Both the position numbers and the translations under genes were made by a program. 64,000 nucleotides of DNA from Sycobia sp. Sy_11 (lineage: Eukaryota; Arthropoda; Insecta; Hymenoptera; Epichrysomallidae): contig JACCIC010000053.1 in assembly GCA_018907035.1 (NCBI GenBank), positions 757,501-821,500 of the forward strand. Direction: 5' to 3'. The stretch's first letter is position 1, and every line of letters begins with the position of its first letter. The notes beneath the pieces were generated by a model that was not told the DNA's origin, did no database searches, and saw only the letters and a program-made list of their open reading frames with translations. Shown here in pieces: positions 15,170-25,705 of this stretch.

Positions 15170-16181
15170 TTTTTACTATACATTATAATCGTCAGATCAC
15201 TTCATTGTTTTTTATTACAGTTTCATTCTGAGAAGAGCTTTTTTTTGGCATTAAGGATTGACGATAGAATTAGAGATTGATGTGACGATAAAATTGAGGA
15301 ATGAGCGTTTGATATGTTGGTGTTTCGAAAAACGGTCGGTTTTTGGAATGTCATCGTATATTACAAATGAAATCTGGGATATTTAACAAATTGGAATTGA
15401 AATTTATTAACTAAGAAGGCAAAAGTTAGTTTAATAAAAAACTTTTTGACACTATACACTTTTTGCTGAGCGCGAATTCGAAACTTTAACCGGAGCCCTT
15501 TTAATTTTTCATTGTTAAACGATGTTATACTACTTGTACAGTTATTCGAGCTACTCGACTAGTCGGTTTCTTCCTTCCGCTTTAGAATTCAGGCGAAAAA
15601 ATATATTTGCTAAGAAAAATGGTCGAAAAGGGGAAACGAGCTTATTAACTTGGTTTTCGATTCCCTCTTCTATGCATAATCTTATAAGATAGCTATAGGC
15701 ATGTATACATGCGTATACATGATATTGATTGTTATATATATATATCAATCCTTTCTATATATATATACAAGCTGCTACTGTTCCTATATTGTCCTCGGTA
15801 CACCGAATTTTTGTAAGAAAATTCTTTCAAAGATCTTTAAAAACAAAAAAGAAAATCTACACCGCCAATCACCGGCTCGATGAATTATATTTATAAACAA
15901 TTCTATTTTTATCATATCCGTGTCGCGGGACTCGGAGCTATCGGCAACGGGCGCACTAACCTATAGCAAAGTAGATTTTTCTACGTAAGCCGCCCGACGC
16001 GAGCTAAAGGAGCGCGATAAAGAGAGAGAGAGAGAGTGAGCGAGACGGACAAAGTAAGACCGCAAGAGGCACAGCTAGACGGAAAACCCGTCTACTCGGT
16101 CTACTATGTATATATATATATATAGTAGTAGACGCAGTAGAGCGCAGGTGAAAAGCCAGGTGCGAGAAAGAGCAGAGCAGA

Positions 16182-16185
<4 letters not shown>

Positions 16186-16224
<39 letters not shown>
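16186..16224. repeat. (GA)n microsatellite
   Basis: About 19 GA units. The complementary-type (CT)n tract lies 215 bp away at 16437-16490, so the two could pair as a long hairpin. Confidence 0.9.
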
Positions 16225-16227
<3 letters not shown>

Positions 16228-16436
16228 GTACATATAACACTCGCATATATACCGGGGGGGGGGGTTGCCGCTGCTCGTTCTCCGCTTCCAAGTCCTCCTT
16301 TCGCAAGTTTTATCGCTCGCGTCGCGAGCGATAAGCGCTAAGCGAGTATGTGTGTATGCATATATGTATAGAAACTAAGCATACACACCCGTAATTGTAG
16401 TTAATGACTCCGTTTTACCTGCTCTCTTCTCGTTAT

Positions 16437-16468
<32 letters not shown>

Positions 16469-16909
16469 ACTCTCTCTCTCTCTCTCTCTCATTCTCTCGT
16501 ATTACTATGAAAGAAATAACTCGCCAAGAAAGTGTTAAAGATAGCTCCCATTGCCCATGTGTACGTATATATATATATATATACCTGGGCGCTTTTTCAC
16601 CTCCAAACCTCCGTTCGCTTCTTTACTCATATAAATACGGATTATATTCTCTGTCGACCATTCCTTCATATAAAAGCTCCCAATAAAGCAAACACGTTTT
16701 ATACGCGGATATAATTATACGGCGCACTCAGGCACGCACACGCACACAAACATGCGTACGCGCACCGGAGCTTACCAGCTCTTACGTGTATATATATATA
16801 TATCGAATAGATATACGTACGGTGCGACCACTGGACTCTCGGGGGGGATATATACATATACATACAGTACAGGTTGCGAAAGAGTTCACGGACGAGGAGA
16901 GCGACTCAC

Positions 16910-16990
16910 CTGAATAATATTTCGTGTGCGGCTGCCACAACGGCAACTCCAACTCTTCCCTCCCCCCCCTCACCCCCCCCCGCCCACGTT
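16910..16990 (-). other. orphan minus-strand splice donor with GC-rich exon-like sequence
   Basis: The sequence on the minus strand ends ATTATTCAG|GTGAGTCGC, with the intron starting at 16909: a near-consensus donor after a purine-rich stretch (GGGGGAGGGAAGAG). No acceptor or conserved protein was found nearby. It could end a non-coding first exon of a gene lying left of the window, or an alternative exon of cora. Confidence 0.25.
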
Positions 16991-17147
16991 CGCCGCCGCG
17001 TTCCCTCTGCCGCCCGTTCACTCGCACCGTCTCTCCCACCTTTTATCTCCGATTTCTTTACGCCCCCACCCCTTTCCCCGTCCCTCGCTATTATTATTTA
17101 TATCTCTCGTTCCCCATAACGCGCTTATGCATATATATATACATACA

Positions 17148-17162
<15 letters not shown>

Positions 17163-17211
<49 letters not shown>

Positions 17212-17385
17212 ACTGCTCCAAAACAAACTCACAATCTTTATCGCGTCTGCGATGCTCGCGAGCACGCTCGCGCTCACGCACATGCATCCGTATAGCGCCC
17301 GAGCCGGGGCGCGATCGCGGCACAGAGAAAGAGAGATGCATCCAAGTCGCGCGTCAGACGGTTCAATATACCACGATACAATGGG

Positions 17386-17423
<38 letters not shown>

Positions 17424-17796
17424 TGTATGCGCGCGCGTAAAAAAGGAATGAGTGCGCTCCATTGTAAAGCTCGTGTACGTAGCATGTAATGTATACATTC
17501 ATACATTCACACATATATGTACATATATCTAAATACAAAACTCACCTCGGGGCTTTGCTCCAAAAGGCGTTCAGTTCGGCGCTGCGCACGTATGCAACGA
17601 GACCGACGCCCGTCGGTCGGTCTCTCTCTATCTCTCTCTCTCTCTCTTTCTCGCTCTCTTCTCTCCGTTCCTCCACCTTGTCCTCCGCCTCCTCGGACAG
17701 CTTTACGCGGCGTCTTCAGCGGCAGGAGGGCTCCCCCCCCGGATCCTCCCGCTTTCACTCTTGCCTCCTCTGCGCGCACAGCGGCTACTAAGCCTA

Positions 17797-17827
<31 letters not shown>

Positions 17828-17974
17828 AATTTTTACAACTCCGTAGTAACGATGAAGTGTAAATCTCGAGGCACCGCGGCGCGCATTCGTGAAAAACGCA
17901 TCGGTGGCGAGCCGCCGCTGATGTATATATGTTATATACGTCACACTAGCGGCGTCGGCGGCCCTTTCCGCTAT

Positions 17975-18022
<48 letters not shown>
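17163..18022. repeat. (TA)n microsatellites flanking the orphan donor
   Basis: TA arrays at 17163-17206 and 17979-18022, with a (CT)n tract at 17625-17650 between them. Confidence 0.9.
17546..17620 (-). other. orphan minus-strand splice donor next to GC-rich block
   Basis: The minus strand reads CCCCGAG|GTGAGTTTTG, with the intron starting at 17545. The donor and the first intron bases closely resemble those at 32803, and both sites lie left of a GC-rich block carrying the same two motifs. Exon bodies are not alike. Interpreted as a possible first-exon donor; no coding sequence is attached. Confidence 0.28.
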
Positions 18023-18025
<3 letters not shown>

Positions 18026-18554
18026 GTTATAACACTGCGCGCAGCGCGAGCCTGGGGGGCGGGTGGGCGACGCGCGCTCCGGGCGTCCCTCGATCGCTCC
18101 GCGCACTAGCCGTATACGTATATATAATACCTAGTAAAGGGTTTACAGGTATATATAATATGTATACATAGCGACGGAGATTCTGACGATTCTTAAATAA
18201 AAAAAAAAAAAAAGACAAAACAACTGATAATAATAATAATGAAACAATTCACACTTTCTTTGTACCACCACGGGTTCTCACGTCGCCCGACTCTATTATA
18301 ACTTTCCACTTGCCCACACTGTAATTCAGTGGGATATGTATATATATATATATATTTAAAAAAACTCTATACACATATATTCCAAAGCACAGATCCCCTA
18401 ATTTTGGTCTTGAAAGCTGCTTTTTAATACCGACGCCGCGCACCTCGATTCTTTTTTTTGTTTGTTTTTTTTTTTTTTTTTATTATAATATATCCACACG
18501 CACCGCGCGCGCGCGCAGTACACGCACGCGTATGTATATAATATGTAAAAATAA

Positions 18555-18603
18555 CGGAGATGCGCGCTGCGCGAGAGAATGCCAGAGACTATGGGCAGGG
18601 CAC
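18555..18603. repeat. 49-bp GC-rich motif, copy 1
   Basis: A stretch containing GAGAGAATGCCAGAGACT that recurs at 33234-33282 with about five mismatches in 49 bases. The two copies sit in the same order relative to a second shared motif (19134-19211 and 33699-33755) and to a minus-strand donor. It is the best-conserved part of a longer, weakly alignable block. Confidence 0.6.
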
Positions 18604-19249
18604 GGTCGTGCTCGTTTCTTCTCTCTCTCTCTCTCTCTCTCCTTCTCGCTCCCTTCCCCCTCTCTACGCGCGCTGCACACAGATGACCGCGCTCTCTCGC
18701 GCGGGCGCGCGGCACGTCGATGACGGCGGTGGCTTGGATGGGGAGGGAGAAGAGACTCCGCGCCGCCGCCACCGCCGCCGCGTTCCCTTGGGCGCTCGCC
18801 GCGCCTCCGCACGGCGGTGCCGCGTACACTGCCTATACGAACTGCTACAGAGCGCCCCCCCCCACCACGTCACGCCTTCGCCGCGCGGTCCCGTACCAGT
18901 TCACCCAGTGTCCCCCGTATGATATCGCGCCCGTATACGCGAGCGTACGCGGGGCGCGTAAATAACATTGAAGAACCGGATCGGCGAGCGCGCGCGCGCT
19001 CGCCGGTGTCGCGTGATCTAGACGCGCTATCTATATAACATTTACGCTCGGCAAAGGGGCCGGGAGATCGGATCCGAGATCGGCCACCCCCCTCCCCTCC
19101 CGGTCCCGTGTCGATTGTCGTCGCGGTTCTGCCCGGTAAGAAACTGCTGCGAAGCGGGGTAAAATACTCGGCGCAGCGGTGTCGCGTACGCGCGTACGCG
19201 GTCCGTATGATATTCATTTGCTCTTAAAGCTGATTTTTAAGCGCGTCGC

Positions 19250-20078
19250 GCGAGATTTTTTCTTTTTTTTTTTTTATTAAACAGGGGTACATCGATTTTA
19301 TCCCCTTCCACCCCTGTTTTTTTTTTTTTTTAAGAATACTAATAATTATAAAAAGGAGCGAGAATTTTAGAGGCGCTCGTACAGAATTCTCGCTAACGAA
19401 ATTGAAAAAAAGAAAATCCATATATCATCGATTGATAAGATCGAATGAAAATGGATCGTTTGAAGAAGAGACAATGTTTATTCCCGAGCATTGAGGCGCA
19501 TTTCGTTAAACGGCAATAAATAATCTTTTTTTTCGTTAATTATAAGCGCTTTTTCTTTAGATTTTTAAGCGCCGATTTTAGTTAAGATTTTTTTTTTCCC
19601 TAGAATTTCAACGAAACGTATATCACGTTCCTCGTAGCATATTTTTTTACAAATTGAAGGAGCTTAAAAGAATTTCTTTTTATTAGCATTAGAAAAAAAA
19701 TGGTAAAATGGTATCTAGGATCGCGATACATCTTGCCTTTGATTTGAAATGAAAAAACATTGCATGACAATTCATTAACGCGTGCTTTATATTCATATCA
19801 TACAAAATATAAAATCCAAACAAATGAAACCTTCCTTAACCTAGAACATTCTTAAATTTTACCAAAGACATTAAAAGAATTCTTTTATACGCATTTTAAT
19901 TATAAACAAAAAGCAAGAAATGAGTTTTTGACATATTGTTATGCCTTAAGTTCGCGTAAAAACTAGACGTATAAATATCTTTAAAGTACGCGCGAAAATC
20001 TTAGCACAAACGGTTGAAAACTTTTTGCGCAAGGCAGGTAAACGGAATCGAAACTTATCAAACTTATCGAAAGATCTA

Positions 20079-20111
<33 letters not shown>

Positions 20112-20918
20112 GGTTCAAAATAAATTTAATCGAAACTCAAGTCGACAGTAGCGTTGATATATCTATTTTTTAAACGTAGAGCGAAAGATCCAGTGGATCA
20201 TTCAAATAATAGAACGTGCGTATGTTATGTTGTCCGTCGTGCCAGAGATCTTAAATAATATCTTCTCTGTTCTACGCTAGTAGAAGTTTTTTAGTACTGT
20301 TTTTTTTTACAAAAAAAATCCTTTTAACCACTGATTCTATAGAAATTTCAAAGATATTTCTTATAGGATAAAATTGTTTCACAAACTTTCTTAGGACAAA
20401 ACGAAGTTCACAATTTCAAAAAAAAAACAACTATTTTCATACACATTATATTGTTTATTTTTTATTACATGATCCGAAAATAGAGGAATTGAGAAGAAGA
20501 TATATTTATTAAATTCATTAACGTAATAATTCAAACAATAGCAGTGTAATTTCTGACAAAATTTTTTTATTTTATCGAACAAACATTTCGAATCTATATA
20601 AGGGTTCTTTTTCACTGTCACTAAAAATTTATAAAAATATTTACTTCTATGTACTAATACCAATATTAAATTTATATCGAATGTCTACAAAAATTTTATA
20701 TTTATACATTTATTTGGTGACACCAAAGAAGATCCACTACAGGCACCAAACGTTTGTTAATTGAACTAAAAAGTCGTTACGTTTATGAAAATAAAATGAA
20801 AGTATACATTGTCTCGTCACTCATCCGCCGCTGGTCTCGTTTCCATGGTTAAATTCGTTAAATTTAAATTAAATTTAAAGGATCTGACTGGTACTAATAA
20901 TAATTGTTGGCTGATTAC
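19250..20918. other. AT-rich stretch, no gene seen
   Basis: Rich in poly(T) and poly(A) runs, with a short (TG)n(CG)n at about 20079-20111. The one longer open frame (20391-20663, minus) is AT-biased and matches nothing I know. I looked on the minus strand for the cora C-terminal domain and did not find it here. Confidence 0.6.
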
Positions 20919-20987
20919 CTTGGACATGTATCGGCAGAGGTGAGAACAAACGGACCGTCGTCTATTCTGGCCGGAGGTGGAACTAAA
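20919..20987 (-). CDS. candidate cassette exon, possibly cora
   Basis: A GC-rich island in AT-rich DNA with a good acceptor (GATTTCTCTCAG) and donor (CCAAG|GTAATC). It is 69 nt, so it can be skipped without shifting frame. In phase 0, the phase left by cora exon 7, it reads FSSTSGQNRRRSV and onward. In phase 2 it reads LVPPPARIDDGPFVLTSADT, which looks more protein-like. Phase 1 has a stop. It lies 3.4 kb downstream of exon 7 on the same strand. Assignment to cora is inference. Confidence 0.35.
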
Positions 20988-22007
20988 CTGAGAGAAATCA
21001 AATGTATTTGAAATTCAATGTAGAATATGATTTATAAGGATATGTGATAGTTTGATACATGGAGCATGGGACTCGGTAATGCCGGCGGGGGCAGTCAGCT
21101 GGTATTTTATTAACAATAGTATATTAATGCATTAATTAAGTAATTTTTTTTTATTATTTTTTAGTGGTAGATTTCTTTTAATTTCAAATTCTACGGAGGT
21201 GATTATAAACAAGGACAGCCTGACTGTCACTATAAAATTATCAATTTTATTATTTTATAAAGGCTGCAAGACAGATAAAAATATTCGCCGGTTTTGATAA
21301 TTGATATAATTTTATATGTATGTAATAAAGTATGAGTAATGGGACGACAGCCCTTTAATTGCTTACGAAGGGTAAAGTTAGAATCTTGTATTTGTACACA
21401 AAAAATAATTCAATATTTGAACAGAATAATATATAGTTTTGTTGAATTTTATTTAATATAATAATAATGTTATTTATTTTGTTAAATTAATAAATATTTC
21501 TATTGGTTTTAATAATTAATAAATATTTATTTATTTTGTCTTAAAATATACTCATTTCTATAATTATTCTGATTTTTCGTCTTATAAATGTTTGCTAATT
21601 CAGAAGATGTTCATGTACAACAAGCAGTAGAATTCTCGATGGATCATTTTATGTAAGGTTCGTCCCTACTTTACACCGCGACTTATGGTGGGGAGGCAAA
21701 AAAGGCAGAAAATACAGTCGTCAACGTGAGTAAAATCGGAAATAACAAACATGCACATTGGTTTCTACAAAGTATCTTTTACCTTTGAAAATCAATGGGA
21801 TACCTTGTATATATGTATATATATATATACATATTTTTATAATTGGCTTTTCCATTTGTGCACTGAGGTGACATCTGTGGTGGTTCTTCTAAAGTTTTCA
21901 TCAAGAAATTCTGTGGGTAAATTTTTCCAACGTAAATTTTTATATATAACTTGTGCTCCGTTTGTTGACGGGGTGTAAGTTAGTTTATTTTAATACATTT
22001 ACACATG

Positions 22008-22051
<44 letters not shown>

Positions 22052-22897
22052 ATGTATTTTCGTATACTTTAAAATGTGCTTACAAGCTCTGCGCCTCTGG
22101 CGCGAAAGTTGAATTTTCAATTCTTTTTAAATAAATGTAACGTTAAACTGAGTGTATTTTTACATAAAAATTTATTTTAGTAAGTGAAATACAGTTACTC
22201 TTATTTACAATTATTCGAAATAGCATAAAGAATAGACGTAAAATATTTACAAAAGTGCATTGCTAATATGAAATAGCGTAAAATTGATATATAGGTGAAA
22301 AAATGTTATTAACGAATAGTATATTTTAAGTTATTTTTAAAGTACATCATCGAAGAAGATAATCAAAAGCCTTTAAAAACTAATTTCTAACAATCTTTAA
22401 AAACATTTTTTCGTCTTACAATAATAAATACTATATTTGAATCCATTGAAGACTTAAGAAACGAGACAATCACAAATATATTATTTAAAAGAGAAGTCTA
22501 CATCTGTACACAACGTGAAATGAGCGAATTAAACGCACAGTCGCTTTACCTTGAGTTATTAATTAATTAAATTAGATAAATTTAAATCTATTTATATCTT
22601 ATTTTGCGCAAAATTTTCATTAGTCATATGGAGGTACGGTAGCTTAAACGAATAAAATTCTTACAGATGAAACTTATCATAATCATCTACAGTTTCTATT
22701 TTATTTGGTCGGATTTCCGAGGAGATTAATCACCATTTGGGCGCCTCATTACATACAGCACATGCAGAATAATAGTTTTAATATCTGATATGGGCAGTGA
22801 ACATTTTTTTATGCAATTTCATAAGCGTCAGGATTAATTAAATATCATAATTAAAATTAAAGAAATATATACAATAATAATTACAGGTGTGTAGTAA

Positions 22898-22949
<52 letters not shown>

Positions 22950-22973
22950 ATATATATATGTAATCTATATATG

Positions 22974-23022
<49 letters not shown>

Positions 23023-24411
23023 TATGTCTAATTTAGATAAAATATATATGTGCTTTTAATTCGCTCATTGTAGTTCTAATTAGTAACTAAACAATCACAG
23101 TTTCGGATAACGAATATGGCAAATCAAAGAAATTCGTCTATATATATATGCATAATTAATTTTATCCAAAGCAGAAAAAATTACTCTTCTCCTCTTGATT
23201 ATCGTGGATTGTAAAATATTATCGGTTTCTCGACTGTTTTATCCTTTAAAAGAATGTCTTTTGTGTATGCTCTTCTGATATATATAAATTTGAACATTTT
23301 GTAAGAAAATAACTTTCTGGTAGACGGGTGAGCTTAAACTAGCATCAGTATGTTCAGGAAGCACGTATAGAAGAAAAATGCCTAATAATTCATATTATTT
23401 TTAACTGAAAAAAGTGAAATTATTTGTGAATTAAACTATAAAAGTAGGGTTGTTCTATATATATATATATATTATAAGCCCAATATCAATAGAATAGCAG
23501 GCACATGTACAAAATTATTAGCTATATCCTCACCTTGTTTCCATAATACATGCACCACATGATGTACTTGCATAAGTATGTTTTGCGATCGCTCGAACAG
23601 TATAGATATGTCAGATGTGAAATTAATGCTTTTGGCTCGTTCTTACAGTGAAACAGGTCTGTAATTGAATTAAATTATTTTAATCTAAGACTGATTTGTC
23701 CAGTTGCTTGATATAATCAATTGAATTCGATAAGTGAATCTTCTTTGAAATAAAATTCAAAGACGAAAAGTACAAATCTGATATTTGTGGATAATTATTT
23801 TTCTATGGACAATTAATTAACTAAATTCACGTTACGATTTCATCGAAGATTAAACCAAAAATTCTTTTGATCTGAGTTGCATTTACAACTAATTTGCCTA
23901 AATTTATAAAAAATGATAATAAATTTATTATATAACCCAATATTGCGTTGAGATCACAAATATTTGAAAATATTGCTTTTTATGCATTCATCTGAAATAT
24001 TGTACTTGGAAAAGAATTATTGATTGAATTCTATTTATTAAAGGTTTGAAGTTTCTTTGAATTGAACTAATGCAAATAACTATAGTATAGGTCGCTTTAA
24101 TTAATACGTATAAATTGCCACTAAAAATCAGTTTTAAATATCGTAACAGTAACTCTTGCACATAAATTCTAGGTAAAGCTGAACAACGATGCTTGAATAA
24201 AATTAATTAGAAACTTGCGATAGTATCGAATAAAAATTTGTGAAGAGCCAACAATGAGGATCGAGAATGAGGATCTTGCGTCATGCTTTGAAGGAAATGA
24301 TAAAACACCAAATGGTCCGCTCAAGTCAATATCTAAGGTTTATATTTATTACGAGATGATGGAATGGTGCATGATGGAAATGATTCGATGGAGTCTAGTA
24401 GTCTGCAATAC
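20988..24411. other. presumed cora intron, AT-rich
   Basis: Holds the repeat at 21181-21240 and (TA)n arrays at 22010-22049, 22901-22946 and 22978-23018. A short minus-strand segment at 21059-21098, reading LTAPAGITESHAP between AG and GT, looks exon-like but does not join the 20.9 kb exon in frame. Confidence 0.5.
21181..21240. repeat. dispersed repeat, partner of the 34.1 kb element
   Basis: ATTTCAAATTCTACGGAGGT and the following AAACAAGGACAGCCTGACTG match the reverse complement of 34065-34132 at about 80% identity. It lies 0.2 kb from the candidate 20.9 kb exon, in the cora downstream region. Confidence 0.5.
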
Positions 24412-24492
24412 CTTTCCGCCTGCATCATATTCTCCCTCCAGGCTACTGGCACTGCTGGCCGATGTCGTTCCGGTGCTTGTTTTTCGCGCGAG
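24412..24492 (-). CDS. cora: cora exon 7 (Ser/Thr-rich linker)
   Basis: An 81-nt phase 0-0 exon between an acceptor CTGATAG (preceded by branch-point-like CTAAC sequences) and GGAAAG|GTATTGC. It reads [20 protein letters not shown] followed by EYDAGGK. The base composition is much more GC-rich than the flanking introns. A plus-strand open frame over the same bases is its antisense shadow. Confidence 0.65.
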
Positions 24493-25612
24493 CTATCAGG
24501 TGTTAGTTATGTGTCAGTTAGTTATAAATGAAGGATGCCCTACAGATTGCACAATTAATAACGTGAACTAAATTAATAAAAATGAAACGGTACATTGTAA
24601 AATCCTCGTTATTGTCATTAAGGAGATGACAAACCAGAAAAAGCATTTACGAGTTTGCGATATATATATAGATATACATAATGTTGTAAAAGTAAAAAGC
24701 TTGCCGAGTGTTAAGACTTATGTTAAAATATATCAACGGTGCAAGAGTGACGAGTTAATAAATTTAATTAACCGTTACAAAACTTGTTATTTTTTTAAGA
24801 TGTAGTTTTGGATGTTTCAAAATAAATCCACAGAGCTTATTAAATAATCAATGAGTAAATATGAATGAGACCCATGTACGATATAGTTCTGACTATTATG
24901 AAAGTGAGCCAATTGGTGTTTGGACATTTTCTAATATTTGCATAACCATGCAATACAATAACGTTTCTTAATATTAAACACGACCACAATCACAAATAAC
25001 ATACTTTCGACTACACGATACTTTCTATATCTTACTGAAAACAATTAATTTCTTTGGCTTTTACCGTGAGAATGCGACCCGCATTAAAACGAATGACATT
25101 ACCTTCTCTTTTTGTTGTTTAATTAGACATGGTCGTTGATCGAATTGCTCTAAAGTCGGCGACATTTCAGCTCCGTAACTCAATGAATTGCTCAATGATC
25201 TTCGATGAACCTAAAACTAAGAGCACAAGTCGTCAAAATCATAATGCAATAGTTTGCTCTTGGCAGATTTACACTATAAGAAGGATAATTGAAGTAGTCT
25301 TCTACTTCAACATTAAAGAATAATCTTAAAGAAATTACTCACTGTCCATGTTAGACGATGGCATTCTTCTACTACTGAGGGACCTTTGAAATTTCGGAGG
25401 CTGTCTCTTGATGAGAGTCTTTTTCGTTTCGTAATATGTTCGGCCCGAGTAACGAAACCTAGATCCAAAATGTGGTATCATTCTAGCTTTCTTAACAAGC
25501 TCAGGGCTCATGAATCTGAAAAATATGATTATTTTGATCACATATATATATTTTTGAAAAGATATAGATTGATGCTGTTTAATTAACAATTATTTTCGCC
25601 AATGTATGTTCC

Positions 25613-25705
<93 letters not shown>

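Noticed and set aside
16926..18106. Long open frames (187 aa plus, 199 aa minus)
   Set aside because: Low-complexity TA, CT and GC-rich translations, mutually overlapping on both strands.
18398..18829. Minus-strand frame sharing the peptide VSGILSR with a frame at 33.2 kb
   Set aside because: The match reflects the 49-bp DNA repeat. The similarity outside it has gaps that are not multiples of three, so it is unlikely to be coding.
21059..21098. Short cora exon reading LTAPAGITESHAP
   Set aside because: AG and GT are present, but the donor is weak and the phase leads to an immediate stop in the next candidate exon.
24254..24571. 105-codon plus-strand open frame
   Set aside because: It is antisense to the cora exon at 24412-24492 and has no supporting splice or family evidence.
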